The position numbers were made by a program, and so were the translations under genes. Positions 24,479-34,280 of a stretch of 64,000 nt of DNA are shown here, piece by piece (within the stretch, counting starts at the first letter, position 1; every line of letters begins with the position of its first letter). The notes under the pieces were generated by a model that saw only the letters and a program-made list of their open reading frames with translations, had not been told where the DNA came from and ran no database searches. Origin of the DNA: JAWLGZ01 sp041690635 (GTDB lineage: Bacteria; Pseudomonadota; Gammaproteobacteria; Thiohalomonadales; Thiohalomonadaceae); the NCBI GenBank assembly GCA_041690635.1, contig JAWLGZ010000002.1, forward strand, positions 496,001-560,000. Reading direction: 5' to 3'.

Positions 24479-25465
24479 CTAGTGTAGCACACCCACCTTT
24501 TGTTCCGAGATGGCGGCAGCGGTAAGAGAATTCAAGACGATTTCCACCGGTTTCGGGGCTGCCGGGTCGATCCGGAGAGTCTCCGCCTCGCGCCGGAGCC
24601 AGGTGAGTTGCCGCTTGGCCAGCTGCCGGGTGGCCGCGATACCCCGCTGGATCATCTCCTCCCGGCCGTACTCCCCCGCCAGATGGCCCCACACCTGTCG
24701 ATAACCGACACTGCGGATACTGGGAAGTTCCGGGCCGAGGTCGGGGCGCCGGAACAGGCGTTCCACCTCCTCGATCAGTCCCGACGCCAGCATCGCCTCG
24801 AAACGGTCGGCAATACGGCGGTGCAGAAGGCTCCTCTCGGCAGGAACCAGGGCGATTTTTGCCAACCGGTACGGCAGCGGCACCCCACGGACACGCTGAA
24901 GCTCGGAAAGCGGCCGGCCGGTGAGTTCATACACCTCGAGTGCCCGTTGCAACCGTTGCGGGTCGTTGGGATGAATGCGGGCCGCCGCCTCCGGATCAAC
25001 CTGTACCAGTCGAAGGTGCAGGGCGGCCCACCCCTCCCGCGCCGCCTCCGCCTCGAGCCGTGCGCGCAGTTGCGGGTCCGCATCGGGCAGGGCTGAGAGG
25101 CCCTGCTCCAGCGCCCGGAAGTAGAGCCCGGTCCCGCCCACCAGCAGGGGGATTCGTCCGCTCGCGGTAATCGCCGCCATCTCCCGCAGGGCATCCTCAC
25201 GGAAGCGGGCGGCTGAATAGCGTTCGACCGGGTCGAGGATGTCGATCAGCCGGTGGGGGGCACGGGCCAGGAGTTCCGGCTCCGGCTTGGCCGTTCCCAC
25301 ATCCATGCCGCGGTAGACCATCGCCGAATCGACACTGATGATCTCGAACGGCAGCCGCTCCACCAGTTCCACAGCCAGGTCGGTCTTGCCGGAGGCGGTC
25401 GGCCCCATCAGAAAAACTGCCGATGGCCTCTGCTCCTGATCAACCAAGACGCCGCTCCAGTTCAT
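24479..25465 (-). CDS. miaA: tRNA dimethylallyltransferase MiaA
   Basis: 328 residues from MNWSGVLVDQEQRP at 25465. Adds an isopentenyl group to A37 of tRNAs reading UNN codons. P-loop GPTASGKTDLA, the DSAMVYRGMDVGTAKP motif, GGTGLYFRAL and RQLAKRQLTWLR are all present. The gene start lies 26 bp inside the end of mutL, giving translational coupling; the frame is open further upstream but inside mutL. Confidence 0.96.
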   Translation of the reverse strand: MNWSGVLVDQEQRPSAVFLMGPTASGKTDLAVELVERLPFEIISVDSAMVYRGMDVGTAKPEPELLARAPHRLIDILDPVERYSAARFREDALREMAAITASGRIPLLVGGTGLYFRALEQGLSALPDADPQLRARLEAEAAREGWAALHLRLVQVDPEAAARIHPNDPQRLQRALEVYELTGRPLSELQRVRGVPLPYRLAKIALVPAERSLLHRRIADRFEAMLASGLIEEVERLFRRPDLGPELPSIRSVGYRQVWGHLAGEYGREEMIQRGIAATRQLAKRQLTWLRREAETLRIDPAAPKPVEIVLNSLTAAAISEQKVGVLH

Positions 25466-27074
25466 CGTGCCGTACAAGTACCCAGCCGTCGCCGGATTCG
25501 TCGCCGTCGAGCGCCCGAAGTTCCTCAAGCAGTTTCGGCCCCTCCATCTCCGGCCCGACCGATTGCTCGGCCACGCCCCTCAACAGCGGGTCGTCGCCAC
25601 CGCTCCCGGCAATCGCGTTACAGAGCAGTGCCATCAGGGGCGCCAGTTGCGGCCGTGCCAGCAGCGCCGGCACCTCGCGCACCACCACAACCGCTTCGGC
25701 CAGGCGTCCGATGACAAACCCGAGGCGCTCGACGGCTCCGGCAGCGCCCTCAAGCCGTGCGGCGCACTCTGCCCCCACTTCGACCGGCTCCGGTATCAGC
25801 AACGGGCGGCGCCGGATCCCTTCGCCCGCCAGGGACGCAGCCAACCTGGCGTGGGCGATCCGCGCCCGCGCCCTGGGCTGGTCGATCAGCGCCACACCGC
25901 CCTCGTGCTCCACCGCCAGGAAGCGGCCGTGCAACGGGGTGTTTGAGACGGGCGGATGGAGGCGCCCGTAGGCGGCCACCGATTCGGCAACCGCAGCGGG
26001 GCCTGCAGGGACTCCCCCCGTATGTCCTCCGGAGTACCTGGAACCGCCTGCACCGCCGGAGGCGGCGGGATGGCCGGACAGGGCATCGCGCACCGCGCGG
26101 ACGAGGAAATCGTGCACTAGGCGCGGCTCGCGGAACCGTACCTCGTGTTTGGTGGGGTGGACATTGACATCCACCGCTTCGGGGGGCAGTTCGAGATAGA
26201 GGACGAAGGCGGCGTGGCGTCCCGCCTCGATCGCCTCGCCACAGGCCACGCGCAGGGCATGGGCAATCAGCTTGTCGCGGACGATACGGCCGTTCAGAAA
26301 GAAGTACTGCAGATCCGCCTGCGCCCGCGAAAATCCGGGGCCGCCCACCCAACCGGTCAGCCGCATCTCCCCGGCCTCGAACGCCACTGCCAGGGCATGG
26401 GAGAGAAAGGGGCGACCACACAGGGCGGCGAGACGGCCCTCATGATCGGCCGCTTCCCCGGCCGGTCGCAGTTCAAGCAGGCGGCGGCCGTTGTGGCGCA
26501 GGGTGAATCCCACCTCGAAACGGCTGAGCGCGACACGCCGCAGCACCTCTTCCAGGTGGCTCAGCTCGGTACGCTCGGTCTTGAGGAACTTGCGTCGCGC
26601 GGGGGTCTGGTGAAAGAGATCGCGTACCTCGACCGTGGTTCCGACCGGGTGGGCGGCAGGGAGCGGCGGGGACTCGTTCTCCAGCACCACCCGCCAGCCG
26701 TGCTCGCTGCCCCCGGCGCGGCTGGTCAACGAGAAACGGGAGACCGAGGCGATACTCGCCAGCGCCTCGCCGCGAAAACCGAGGCTGCTAATACAGGTCA
26801 GTTCGTGCGGCTCATGGATCTTGCTGGTGGCGTGACGGGCCAGCGCCAGCGGAAGGTCGTCGGGATGGATGCCGTAGCCGTCATCGCGGACCCGAATCAG
26901 GCCGATTCCGGCCCGCTCCAGGTCCACCTCGATGCGGTTCGCCCCCGCATCGATGCTGTTCTCGAGGAGCTCCTTGAGCACGGAGGCCGGACGCTCGACC
27001 ACCTCGCCGGCGGCGATCTGGTTGGCCAATTGGGGCGCAAGGACGCGAATGCGGCGGGCGGAGGGGCGTGTCAT
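25440..27074 (-). CDS. mutL: DNA mismatch repair protein MutL
   Basis: 544 residues, shorter than E. coli MutL (615). The GHKL ATPase motifs are intact: ELLENSIDAGANRIEVDLE, RDDGYGIHPDDL, ATSKI and SLGFRGEALASI. The C-terminal dimerisation domain begins near residue 360. The endonuclease motif DQHAxxExxxxE of methyl-independent MutLs is degenerate here (DQPRARARIAHARL), so nicking activity would be lost. The linker (GHPAASGGAGGSRYSGGHTG) is short. Confidence 0.95.
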   Translation of the reverse strand: MTRPSARRIRVLAPQLANQIAAGEVVERPASVLKELLENSIDAGANRIEVDLERAGIGLIRVRDDGYGIHPDDLPLALARHATSKIHEPHELTCISSLGFRGEALASIASVSRFSLTSRAGGSEHGWRVVLENESPPLPAAHPVGTTVEVRDLFHQTPARRKFLKTERTELSHLEEVLRRVALSRFEVGFTLRHNGRRLLELRPAGEAADHEGRLAALCGRPFLSHALAVAFEAGEMRLTGWVGGPGFSRAQADLQYFFLNGRIVRDKLIAHALRVACGEAIEAGRHAAFVLYLELPPEAVDVNVHPTKHEVRFREPRLVHDFLVRAVRDALSGHPAASGGAGGSRYSGGHTGGVPAGPAAVAESVAAYGRLHPPVSNTPLHGRFLAVEHEGGVALIDQPRARARIAHARLAASLAGEGIRRRPLLIPEPVEVGAECAARLEGAAGAVERLGFVIGRLAEAVVVVREVPALLARPQLAPLMALLCNAIAGSGGDDPLLRGVAEQSVGPEMEGPKLLEELRALDGDESGDGWVLVRHDELERRLG

Positions 27075-27173
27075 CGGCGTAGTTTACCGCCCCGGGTACT
27101 GAGTTAGGAGTTAGGAGTCAGGGATCGGCGGTCGGGAAACTGCCCCCGTGACGCACCTTAACCCTTAATCCCT

Positions 27174-28472
27174 TCAGCTTCCGGGGATACGAATGACGGC
27201 GCCCGCCTGCACCATATCACCGGAGATACCGTTGACCGAACGCAGGGTCTGAAGACTGACCGAGTAGCGCTGGGCGATGGTGGAGAGGGTCTCCCCGCGG
27301 GCGATGGTGTGGGTGCGACCGGCACGCTCGGCCATCAGGGTGCCCGGCGGCGGGTTACGCAGGAAGTGTTCACGAACCCCCTCCAGGATCGCACCCGCCA
27401 TCTCGGCCTGGTAGCTGGCGCTACGCAGCTTGGCCTCCTCCTGCGGGTTGGAGATGAAGGCGGTCTCGACCAGGATGGAGGGGATGTCCGGCGCCTTGAG
27501 CACGCGGAACCCGGCCTTCTCCACCTGCCGCTTATGCAGGTGGGCGGTACGCTGCATGCGACCGAGAACCCGGGTCGCGACATCGGCGCTCGCCTCCAGG
27601 GTCGCCGTCTGCGAAAGGTCGAGCAGCACTGAAGCGAGCAGGTTGTCCTTGTCATCCAGGCTGACCCCGCCAATCAGGTCGGAGGCGTTCTCCTTCTGCG
27701 CGAGCAGTCGCGCGTGTTCACTGGTCGAACCGCCGCGCGAGAGGGTGTAGACCGACGCACCCCGGGCACGGCGGTCGTGGAAGGCGTCTGCATGGATGGA
27801 GATGAACAGGTCCGCCTTGTGTTGGCGCGCCTTTTCCACCCGATTGCGCAGGCTGACGAAATAATCGCCATCACGGACCAGGACCGCCCGCATACCGGGC
27901 TCCGCATCCACCCGACGGGCCAGGATCCGGGCGATGGCCAGGACCACATCCTTCTCGCGGGTGCCGCGCGGCCCGATGGCGCCGGGGTCTTCGCCGCCGT
28001 GCCCGGCATCGATGGCAACCACCAGATCGCGGCGGCTGCTTTCCACGGTCCGGGCCGGCTTGGCGGCGGCGGACTCCTTCTCGAACAGATCGATCACCAG
28101 GCGGTGACCGTAGTCGCGCATCGGGGTAAGGGCAAAACTCTTGGGCCGCACACCGCGTTTCAGGTCGAGCACGATGCGCAGGTCGTTCTGGTTGCGGGGC
28201 GCACTCCGTATGCCCTGCAGCACCCCGTCGCCGTAGTCGAGTCCCGAGAGTGCCGCCGTGAGGCGGGCTCCCTTCAGATCGATGACGATGCGGTCGGGGT
28301 TGTCCAGGGTGAACAACCGGTGGTCGGCCGCCCCACTGAGGTCAAACACGATGCGTGTGTTGTCCGGAGCGGGCCACATGCGCACGCCGCGAATATCCAC
28401 CGGCTGTGCCCAGAGCGGTGCACAGAACAGGAACAACGCCAGCAGGACAGGGATTCGAATTCTTGTCATCAC
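27174..28472 (-). CDS. amiC: N-acetylmuramoyl-L-alanine amidase (AMIN-Amidase_3-LysM)
   Basis: 432 residues. A signal peptide (MMTRIRIPVLLALFLFCAPLWA) directs export. It is followed by an AMIN septal-targeting domain (about 25-130), a zinc amidase domain (about 148-370; VVAIDAGHGGEDPGAIGP, ISIHADAFHD, LVETAFISNPQEE) and a LysM peptidoglycan-binding domain (HTIARGETLSTIAQRYSVSL). It splits daughter-cell peptidoglycan. Position between tsaE and mutL matches E. coli amiB. CGGGAGAGCGGGTG precedes the ATG. Confidence 0.95.
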   Translation of the reverse strand: MMTRIRIPVLLALFLFCAPLWAQPVDIRGVRMWPAPDNTRIVFDLSGAADHRLFTLDNPDRIVIDLKGARLTAALSGLDYGDGVLQGIRSAPRNQNDLRIVLDLKRGVRPKSFALTPMRDYGHRLVIDLFEKESAAAKPARTVESSRRDLVVAIDAGHGGEDPGAIGPRGTREKDVVLAIARILARRVDAEPGMRAVLVRDGDYFVSLRNRVEKARQHKADLFISIHADAFHDRRARGASVYTLSRGGSTSEHARLLAQKENASDLIGGVSLDDKDNLLASVLLDLSQTATLEASADVATRVLGRMQRTAHLHKRQVEKAGFRVLKAPDIPSILVETAFISNPQEEAKLRSASYQAEMAGAILEGVREHFLRNPPPGTLMAERAGRTHTIARGETLSTIAQRYSVSLQTLRSVNGISGDMVQAGAVIRIPGS

Positions 28473-28486
28473 CCGCTCTCCCGTAG

Positions 28487-28504
28487 CTGTAAAAAACAGC
28501 TTAT
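28487..28504. promoter_or_regulatory. Short hairpin in the tsaE-amiC gap
   Basis: AGCTGT and ACAGCT flank an A-run, in an unusually AT-rich 208-bp gap between tsaE and amiC, genes that are usually adjacent. On the minus strand the T-run is inside the loop rather than after it, so it is not a standard terminator. The gap may carry an internal promoter for amiC. Confidence 0.3.
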
Positions 28505-28680
28505 GATTAATGCAGTTACGGGTCTTTCTTCGATTTATGCGTGAGAATTAAGGGCTAAGTAAACCAAAATGGTCGACAAAGTCAACCCTCGGTGATCGGA
28601 ATTCGCCACAATGGGATTCCAAGGATTTCCGGCCAGGCACCCCTTTTCTGTCATGGGATCCCTGTGCGCCGCGTCGATGG

Positions 28681-29136
28681 TCAGGTCCCGAACAGGCACT
28701 CCATCAGTTCCCGGCCACGCTCCCCGTGAGGGAGCACGCGGAGCAGACGTCCCGCATCGGCGTGGTCGAGAAACAGGTCGAGTTGGGGTTCCGGCAGGAT
28801 ACCCGCCCCACGCTCCGGCCACTCCACCAGGCAGAGTCCGCGGCCGTCGAGATAGTCGCGAATCCCCATGTACTCCAGCTCTTCCGGGTCCCCCAGACGG
28901 TAGAGGTCAAAGTGGAAGACCGGACCGGCGGGCGTGTCGTAGGGCTCCACCAGGGTGTAGGTGGGACTCTTGACCGCCCCCCGGTGCCCGAGTGCCCGCA
29001 ACAGCCCACGCACCAGCGTGGTCTTGCCTGCACCGAGATCCCCGTGCAGAAAGATGACGTCCCCGGCCGCACCACAACCGGCCATGCGGGCGCCGACCGC
29101 CTCGGTGGCCTGCGTATTGGGGAGATACCGGCTCAC
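28681..29136 (-). CDS. tsaE: tRNA threonylcarbamoyladenosine biosynthesis ATPase TsaE
   Basis: 151 residues. Walker A HGDLGAGKTTLVRGLLRAL, then SPTYTLVEPYDT, FHFDLYRLGDPEELEYMGI and LVEWPERG. Partner of TsaB/TsaD in t6A37 synthesis. The start overlaps the end of nnr by 4 bp. Confidence 0.96.
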   Translation of the reverse strand: MSRYLPNTQATEAVGARMAGCGAAGDVIFLHGDLGAGKTTLVRGLLRALGHRGAVKSPTYTLVEPYDTPAGPVFHFDLYRLGDPEELEYMGIRDYLDGRGLCLVEWPERGAGILPEPQLDLFLDHADAGRLLRVLPHGERGRELMECLFGT

Positions 29137-30623
29137 GGGTTGGCAAGCCGACGCAGGTGGGGAAGCAGATCGGTCGCAAGCATCCCCCGCTCGCCCGCCG
29201 CTGCCGCCCGATCACCGGCGGCCGCATGCAGACAGGCGCCGAGGCTCGCCGCCTCCCCGGGCTCGATACCTTGCGCTACCAGGCCGGCGATCACGCCGGT
29301 GAGTACGTCCCCCATGCCGCCGGAGGCCATACCGGGATTACCCCCGCCGATTAACGCGGTGCCGCCCATATCACAGACCAGCGTGCCGGCCCCCTTGAGC
29401 AGCATGACCCCGCCGAAGCGGTCGCGCAGCGATGTCGCCGCGGCGAACCGGTCCCGCTGGATGGCCGCGACATCGGAACCGAGCAGACGCGCCGCCTCGC
29501 CCGGATGGGGGGTCAGGACCCAATCGGTACGGAAAGCCGGCTCCAGCGCCAGGAGATTGAGCGCGTCGGCATCCACCACCAGCGGCAGGGGCACCTCCAA
29601 CAGGTGCCCAAACAGCGCCCGCCCCCAATCGCCGATACCGAGTCCGGGACCGACCGCAACCACTGTGGCGCGCCGCAACAGCGGTCCCAGGTCGGCCGGC
29701 GAACTCACTTCATGGCACATCAGTTCGGGCCTGGCAGCGGTCAGCGCGGCAGCGTTGCCGGGCCTCGTGGCGACGCTCACCAGTCCGGCTCCGACCCGGG
29801 CCGCGGCCTCTGCGGCCATGCGGACGGCACCGGCCATTCCCCGTTCACCGCCGACCACCAGCACGTGCCCGAACGCCCCCTTGTGGGCGGTACGGCGGCG
29901 CGGGGCCAGCGGACCGCCGAGGAGCGTTGAATCGATTCGTTTCGCGGAGGGCGGTACCTGTTCATAGACCGCGGCGGGGAGATCCAGGGCGTCGAACAGG
30001 ATCTCGCCGGTATGGTCGGGGGCGTCACCGGTGAACAGCCCCTGCTTGAGTCCGATGAAGGTGACGGTCAGGTCGGCACGAACCGCTGCGCCGAGCACAG
30101 CGCCGGTATCTGCATCCAGTCCCGAAGGGATATCGACCGCGAGAACGGGGACGCCCACCGCATTCATGGCGGTGATCGCCTCACACCAGACGCCGCTCAC
30201 CTCCCCCTTCAACCCGGTGCCGAGCAGCGCATCCACCAGCAGCTCGGAGCCGGCCAGCCCCCCGGCGGTGAACGGCGCCATGGGAACACCCGCACGCTCC
30301 GCCGCCTCCGCGGCCACTACCGCCTCCCCTTGCAGCCGTTCCCTGTCACCGACATGCAGCAGGGAGATCCCGAGGCCGGCTTCATGGGCGAGGCGCGCGA
30401 TCACATAGCCGTCTCCCCCGTTGTTGCCGGTCCCGCACACCACGGTGATGCGGCGGACCTCCGGCCAGCGGTCGCGCAACCGGTTGAAGGCAGCCAGGCC
30501 CGCCCGCTCCATCAGTGTCATGCCGGGGATGCCGAACCGATCGATAGCCGCGCGATCGAGGGCGCGCACCTGTTCGGCACGGTAGAGCAGACGGGGAAGA
30601 ACATTGGGCATGGGGTTTATCAT
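29133..30623 (-). CDS. nnr: Bifunctional NAD(P)HX epimerase/dehydratase Nnr
   Basis: About 496 residues from the ATG at 30623, or 492 from 30611. The N-terminal YjeF epimerase half carries VVCGTGNNGGDGYVIARLA. The C-terminal ribokinase-like ADP/ATP-dependent dehydratase half carries WVLTPHPGEAARLLG, VMLLKGAGTLV and NPGMASGGMGDVLTG. It repairs hydrated NAD(P)H. The start lies only 7-19 bp from the divergent queG start, so each promoter must lie in the other gene. Confidence 0.95.
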   Translation of the reverse strand: MINPMPNVLPRLLYRAEQVRALDRAAIDRFGIPGMTLMERAGLAAFNRLRDRWPEVRRITVVCGTGNNGGDGYVIARLAHEAGLGISLLHVGDRERLQGEAVVAAEAAERAGVPMAPFTAGGLAGSELLVDALLGTGLKGEVSGVWCEAITAMNAVGVPVLAVDIPSGLDADTGAVLGAAVRADLTVTFIGLKQGLFTGDAPDHTGEILFDALDLPAAVYEQVPPSAKRIDSTLLGGPLAPRRRTAHKGAFGHVLVVGGERGMAGAVRMAAEAAARVGAGLVSVATRPGNAAALTAARPELMCHEVSSPADLGPLLRRATVVAVGPGLGIGDWGRALFGHLLEVPLPLVVDADALNLLALEPAFRTDWVLTPHPGEAARLLGSDVAAIQRDRFAAATSLRDRFGGVMLLKGAGTLVCDMGGTALIGGGNPGMASGGMGDVLTGVIAGLVAQGIEPGEAASLGACLHAAAGDRAAAAGERGMLATDLLPHLRRLANP

Positions 30624-30630
30624 AGCGACT

Positions 30631-31725
<1,095 letters not shown>

Positions 31726-31752
31726 CGGGTGAAGCGGTAAGAAAATCGCTTT

Positions 31753-31870
31753 CGACCACCGACCACCGACCACCGACCACCGACCAGCAACCAGCAACCA
31801 GCAACCAGCAACCAGCAACCAGCAACCAGCATGGCAACCAGCAACCAGCAACCAGCAACCAGCAACCAGC
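31753..31870. repeat. Heptanucleotide tandem array with a duplicated start codon
   Basis: Four CGACCAC, one CGACCAG and six CAACCAG units (31753-31829), then CATGG, then five more CAACCAG units up to the kinase ATG at 31871. The sequence ATGGCAACCA therefore occurs twice, at 31831 and 31871, 40 bp apart. The spacing is not a multiple of three, so the upstream ATG opens a different frame. No Shine-Dalgarno motif is seen before either ATG. Confidence 0.9.
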
Positions 31871-32728
31871 ATGGCAACCATTCTTGGCATCGGCATCGCC
31901 ACCCTCGACATCATCAACGAAGTGGATGGCTTCCCCACGGAGGACGCGGAGGTCCGCGCCGTGGCCCAGCAGCGGCGGCGCGGCGGCAACGCCACCAACA
32001 CGCTGGTGGTGTTGAGCCGGCTCGGACACCGCTGCAGTTGGGCCGGTGTGCTGGCGGAGGAATCCGATGCCGGGGAGATACTGGCCGACCTGTCCCGTCA
32101 CGGTATCGGCACCGGGCCGGTCCACCGGGCCGGCGGCAAGGTACCCACCTCCTATGTCACCCTCAACCGGCAAAACGGATCGCGCACCATCGTCCACTGG
32201 CGCGACCTGCCGGAGTACGGTTTCGAACAGTTCCGTACCCTCGCGCTGCACCCCTACGACTGGCTGCACTTCGAGGGTCGCAACGTGGAGGAGACCCGGC
32301 GCATGCTTGAACACGCCGCGGCTGTGCGCCCCGAGGTGCCCCGTTCGCTGGAGATCGAAAAAGTACGGCCCGGCATCGAGACACTGCTGCTCCATGCCGA
32401 CCTGCTGCTCTTCTCCCGCGGCTATGCCCGCGATCGGGGATTCGGTTCGGCCGGGGAACTGCTGAGGGCGGTGCGCCCCTCCGCTCCCGACGCCCTGTTG
32501 GTCTGCGCCTGGGGGGAGGACGGCGCCTGGGGCATGGACCGTGAAGGCGATCTTCTGCACACGCCGGCATTCCCGCCGCCGCGGGTGGTGGATACGCTCG
32601 GGGCGGGGGATACCTTCAATGCGGGAATGATCGATGCGCTGCTGAACGAAAAGCCGCTGGCGATAGCGCTGGAACAGGCGGCCCGCCTGGCCGGCCGCAA
32701 ATGCGGCCTGTCGGGATTTGACGTCTAG
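31871..32728 (+). CDS. PfkB-family carbohydrate kinase (ketohexokinase-like)
   Basis: 285 residues. Phosphorylates a sugar or related alcohol with ATP; the substrate is not predictable. PfkB signature 1 region is RRGGNATNTLVVLSRLG, and signature 2 is DTLGAGDTFNAGMIDALL with the catalytic Asp. The start is taken as ATG 31871, where family similarity begins (ILGIGIATLDIINEV), although the heptamer array leaves no ribosome site. The stop codon TAG is contributed by the left end of the foldback element at 32725. Confidence 0.88.
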   Translation: MATILGIGIATLDIINEVDGFPTEDAEVRAVAQQRRRGGNATNTLVVLSRLGHRCSWAGVLAEESDAGEILADLSRHGIGTGPVHRAGGKVPTSYVTLNRQNGSRTIVHWRDLPEYGFEQFRTLALHPYDWLHFEGRNVEETRRMLEHAAAVRPEVPRSLEIEKVRPGIETLLLHADLLLFSRGYARDRGFGSAGELLRAVRPSAPDALLVCAWGEDGAWGMDREGDLLHTPAFPPPRVVDTLGAGDTFNAGMIDALLNEKPLAIALEQAARLAGRKCGLSGFDV

Positions 32729-32994
32729 TGTACTGTTTCACTCTTGGTGGCGCTTTCAGAGCCCCCCAAAAACGCCAAGGCAAGGCGCAGTCCGCAGGCA
32801 ATGGCAAGCCCTTGTCAAGGACTGCAACGCGGCATTGGCGTTTTTGGGGGGCTCCCTTCGGGCGAGTCGCTGGCCGGCCATCTGCGGCGTTGCACTTGCT
32901 TGAAAGGGAGTGGCCATTCCTGCGCAAGCGCGCCTTGCATCTGACCGGCCAGTGACTCGCTGAAAGTGCCATCAAGAGTGAAACAGTACACTAG
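32725..32994. mobile_element. Foldback/MITE-like element, 270 bp, no gene
   Basis: Terminal inverted repeats CTAGTGTACTGTTTCACTCT (32725 on) and AGAGTGAAACAGTACACTAG (to 32994) extend imperfectly to about 27 bp. Inside are two further hairpins: GAGCCCCCCAAAAACGCCA with TGGCGTTTTTGGGGGGCTC, and GCGAGTCGCTGGCCGG with CCGGCCAGTGACTCGC. It could fold as a cruciform. No coding region is convincing inside it, so mobility would need a transposase elsewhere. Confidence 0.8.
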
Positions 32995-33053
32995 CAGGCT
33001 TCTCCCTGAGGAGAACAGGACCCTGCGCGAAACGAACCCCCGCTCTACTCTGC

Positions 33054-34280
33054 CTACTTTTTACCGCTGACCTGGCAGGCGATCTCGGCAAAACTTCGGC
33101 ACTGGTCGCGGCCGTTGTGCTTACCAAAATAGAGCGCCTGGTCCGCCTCCTGTATCAGCCGGTCCAGGATCTTGTCCGAGTCACCCGACTCACCGGGCAG
33201 CAGACTGGAGGCACCGATGCTGAGGGTCACCGAATGGCCGACGAGCTCGATCCGCGCCTGCCCCATTCCCGCCCGGATACGCTCGGCCATGCGAAGGGCC
33301 CCCGCAAGATCGGTGTCCGGCAGGGCGGCAATAAACTCCTCACCGCCGAAGCGGGCAAGGATATCCCCCTCCCGCGTCTTCTCCTCCAGCAGCGCGGCGA
33401 TGCGGCAGAGCACCTCGTCACCACCGGCGTGGCCGAGGGTGTCGTTAATCTGCTTGAAATGGTCGATGTCGAGCAGCAACACGCTGTAAGGGGAACCGTG
33501 CCGCAGCGCCCTGGACAGCGCCGCACGCGCCTCCGGGAAGAAGAAGCGCCGGTTGTGCAGGGAGGTCAGTTCGTCCACCACCGAGAGCTGTGCGTACTTC
33601 TGCTTTAGCTCCTCCGCCTCAGCGAGCGCCTTTTCCAGCTGACGGGTCCGGGCCGTGACCTGCTTTTCCATCTGCCCCAGCAGGCGGTTGTTCACCAGCA
33701 TCTGTCCGAGGAAGCTGGCAAAGATGGTCAGCGCCCGCTCGTGCGCCTCGTTGAAGAAACCGGGATGGGGATGGGAGACGTTCAACACCCCCAGAATGTC
33801 GCCATCAAGCTGAATCGGGATACTGATGAGCGACCCAAGCCGCGGCGGTGCCGTGCCCGGCCTGTTTTCCTGCAGAAAGCGCGGGTCGGTGGTGCAGTCG
33901 CGGCAATGCTCCAGTTCACCGGTCTGGGCAGCCTTGCCGAGAATCCCCTCCCCCAGCGCGAACGAACGGCCGGTGTGCCTGACGTCGGAGGACCGCTCAA
34001 CCCGGATCAGGTCGTCCCAGTCCACACCGGCCACATTGTGTAGCCGTCCACCCTCCAGCAGGTAGACCGAACAGCACTCGAGATCCTGGTTCTGAACCAG
34101 CACCTGCAGCGCATTTTCGAGCAGTTGGCGGTCGGAGAGCCCCGACAGGCGTGGCAGGGAGGAGAGCGCGCGCAGCGCCGACATGGAGTCGAGCAGCTTG
34201 ATGAAGCTGGTGTTCAGCTCCTGAAAGGCACTGATAAAGGGGCCGGTGTCCACGATCGCGTCCGAATGGCAGGCTTTCAC
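33054..34280 (-). CDS. Diguanylate cyclase with GAF sensor domain
   Basis: 408 residues. The N-terminal region has a GAF domain (about residues 45-200), then a coiled-coil linker (KQVTARTRQLEKALAEAEEL) and a GGDEF domain with active-site ARFGGEEFIAALPD. RxxD (REGD) five residues upstream is an inhibitory I-site, so product feedback is expected. It makes the second messenger c-di-GMP. The start overlaps the HDOD gene stop by 4 bp; the two are one operon. Confidence 0.93.
   Translation of the reverse strand: MKACHSDAIVDTGPFISAFQELNTSFIKLLDSMSALRALSSLPRLSGLSDRQLLENALQVLVQNQDLECCSVYLLEGGRLHNVAGVDWDDLIRVERSSDVRHTGRSFALGEGILGKAAQTGELEHCRDCTTDPRFLQENRPGTAPPRLGSLISIPIQLDGDILGVLNVSHPHPGFFNEAHERALTIFASFLGQMLVNNRLLGQMEKQVTARTRQLEKALAEAEELKQKYAQLSVVDELTSLHNRRFFFPEARAALSRALRHGSPYSVLLLDIDHFKQINDTLGHAGGDEVLCRIAALLEEKTREGDILARFGGEEFIAALPDTDLAGALRMAERIRAGMGQARIELVGHSVTLSIGASSLLPGESGDSDKILDRLIQEADQALYFGKHNGRDQCRSFAEIACQVSGKK

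Noticed and set aside
31753..31870. CRISPR-like repeat array
   Set aside because: The units are 7 bp and directly tandem with no spacers, so it is a minisatellite. No cas genes are present in the window.
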